From Nitrococcus sp. (lineage in GTDB: Bacteria > Pseudomonadota > Gammaproteobacteria > Nitrococcales > Nitrococcaceae): 6,670 nucleotides of DNA. Of this stretch, positions 5,700 to 6,670 are shown piece by piece (the stretch's first letter is position 1; the number at the start of each line of letters is the position of its first letter). The notes under the pieces are model-generated. The model ran no database searches, was not told the origin of the DNA, and was given only the letters and a program-made list of their open reading frames with translations. The position numbers and the translations under genes are program-made. The stretch covers positions 1-6,670 of the forward strand of contig JAKDMK010000128.1 in NCBI GenBank assembly GCA_030452365.1. Reading direction: 5' to 3'.

Positions 5700-5789
5700 C
5701 GTCCTTGTCCCTGCCGGTTGGATCGTGCTTGGGTTGTGGAAATGGCCTGGAACCAAGACGGGCCGCGACGTAGCGGGGCGTCGGAGCAC

Positions 5790-6104
5790 TCAGTGCGCGC
5801 TCCTCGATCGATAATAGCGCCCGTCCACAAAGCGGTCGAAGATTTCACCCAGTGCCGGGTGGTTGATCTGCTCTGCGCTTTGGTCCGGCTCCAGGTGGCG
5901 CTCGGCGACGTAAGTGCCATGACTGGCATTATGCACAAGCACGTGATACCAGGGTTTGTCCTTTGGTGGGCGGCTCCTTGCCATAGTCTCATACCACTCC
6001 TCCGGGCCTTGGAACACCGGATCGACATCGACGATCACGCCGCGATAATCGAATAACTTGTGCAGGACGAGTTGTCCGATCGTGAACTTTGGCTGGGCAT
6101 CCAT
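5790..6104 (-). CDS. hspQ: Heat shock protein HspQ (hemimethylated-DNA-binding YccV family)
   Basis: A 104-residue cytosolic protein (E. coli HspQ has 105). Family hallmarks appear in order: KFTIGQLVLHKLFDYRGVIV (6-25), DVDPVF (26-31), KPWYHVLVHN (50-59) and THGTYVAERHL-type sequence at about 62-71 (HGTYVAERHL), then INHP. HspQ was described in E. coli as a heat-shock protein affecting DnaA stability and as a hemimethylated-DNA binder, and in enterobacteria as a Lon protease specificity factor. Which role applies here cannot be told from sequence. The SD is weak (TAGG about 9 nt upstream of the ATG). It starts 42 bp after the DUF1841 gene and is followed 90 bp later by the coiled-coil protein gene, so co-transcription is likely. 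No sigma-32-type promoter is visible in the short gap before it; any heat promoter would have to lie upstream of DUF1841. Confidence 0.92.
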   Translation of the reverse strand: MDAQPKFTIGQLVLHKLFDYRGVIVDVDPVFQGPEEWYETMARSRPPKDKPWYHVLVHNASHGTYVAERHLEPDQSAEQINHPALGEIFDRFVDGRYYRSRSAH

Positions 6105-6146
6105 TGGGGTTGCCTACGTTACTGAATAAGGATTGGTATGCTTTGA

Positions 6147-6614
6147 TTACCGCGAGTGTCTATGCCTCGTGTTGCCGAGGATTCGCCGCGCCAACGACTC
6201 CAAGCATGCCATGTAGGCGGTCTCATCGGGTAGTGCCCCTTGGCGTTGCGCGCTCCATAAGGCCTCGGCAAGGCAGTCCATCATGCGGTGCTCCGCCTCG
6301 GTGCGGCCAGCATAATGCTGGCTCAGCGCGCTGTGGATGCGATGTATGCCGTGCGGGCGATCGGTGGTTGCCTGTTCGCGCAGCGCGATATGCAAGGCCA
6401 TGTGAAGGAAAGGGTTTGTCTCTCCGTTCTCGGGTCGATATTCGCGCTTCAGGATCTGCGCTTCATCCTCCAGCAGCGGTTGGTAGTCCGGATGCTCTGC
6501 CACCACCTCGGCGACCATTTGCTCCATTGGTGCCATGGGCAAGCGGGCACGCGCCTTGCGCCACGCCTCCAGATAGAAGCGGCGCAGCTCGCTGCGATCC
6601 TGACTGAATAGCAT
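6147..6614 (-). CDS. DUF1841 family protein of unknown function
   Basis: A 155-residue, mostly helical soluble protein. It has the DUF1841 look: LFSQDRSELRRFYLEAWRK (2-20), a variable stretch, VVAEHPDY (37-44), NPFLHMALHIALREQ (67-81), TDRPHGI (84-90), and AEHRMMDCLAEALW (107-120). No enzymatic role is established that I know of. The H71-x3-H75-x4-E80 helix together with H41 and E108/H109 hints at a metal site, which is inference. The ATG at 6614 is chosen because the conserved family start (M-F-x-Q-D-R) falls there; no SD is visible and the frame stays open to the window edge at 6670, without a standard start codon in that stretch. It is the first visible gene of the minus-strand cluster with hspQ; its promoter is probably outside the window. 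Confidence 0.88.
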   Translation of the reverse strand: MLFSQDRSELRRFYLEAWRKARARLPMAPMEQMVAEVVAEHPDYQPLLEDEAQILKREYRPENGETNPFLHMALHIALREQATTDRPHGIHRIHSALSQHYAGRTEAEHRMMDCLAEALWSAQRQGALPDETAYMACLESLARRILGNTRHRHSR

Positions 6615-6670
6615 AGTAACGGGGCTGCCGGTGCTTTGGATAGGCTCTGTTAAATAGGGTAACGCATCTG

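Noticed and set aside
5421..6056. 211-codon plus-strand frame across the hspQ and coiled-coil genes
   Set aside because: It spans two genes with clear family signatures on the other strand and has no homologous look.
6096..6140. CCCCAT before hspQ as a heat-shock sigma-32 -10 element
   Set aside because: It overlaps the hspQ start codon, the last position does not match, and no CTTGAAA-like -35 lies at the right distance.

Overview
The window looks like chromosomal DNA from a GC-rich gammaproteobacterium. The evidence is a BtuB-type outer-membrane receptor, an HspQ, a DUF1841 protein, a small acidic protein resembling DUF6763, and SD-led genes packed closely together. A lineage near Chromatiales/Ectothiorhodospiraceae is my guess; the genus cannot be read from the sequence. 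I see no tRNA, rRNA, CRISPR array, insertion sequence, integrase or phage gene.

Layout. Positions 1-2400 hold a plus-strand block: a TonB-dependent vitamin B12 receptor (btuB, 94-1926), a 143-bp gap with a GC hairpin, and a small acidic protein (2070-2369). Endonuclease V (nfi, 2398-3093) follows 28 bp later. The end of nfi overlaps by 31 bp the end of a convergent minus-strand gene (3063-4241). That gene encodes an unusual response regulator with a canonical receiver domain, a Pro/Glu-rich linker, a long charged helical region and a single C-terminal membrane helix. Upstream of it, also on the minus strand, lies a short Sel1-repeat protein (4399-4800).

The 434-bp gap at 4801-5234 has no convincing gene. 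It does contain an imperfect ~40-bp repeat shared with the region upstream of the response-regulator gene, an 18-bp palindrome, and a helically phased row of TGAC/GTCA half-sites. The right end is a minus-strand cluster transcribed as DUF1841 protein (6147-6614), HspQ (5790-6104), then a secreted coiled-coil protein resembling the sll1863-type stress family (5235-5699).

How the genes may work together. The receptor is a stand-alone cobalamin uptake component here, since no other B12 gene is visible. The endonuclease V is a DNA/RNA deaminated-base repair enzyme. The response regulator and Sel1 gene share an upstream sequence element and may form a small signalling unit: a membrane-tethered receiver/coiled-coil protein with a repeat-protein partner. 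This is the least ordinary part of the window. The right-end cluster has a stress/proteostasis flavour because of HspQ. Operon structure and regulation are inferred from spacing and sequence motifs only.
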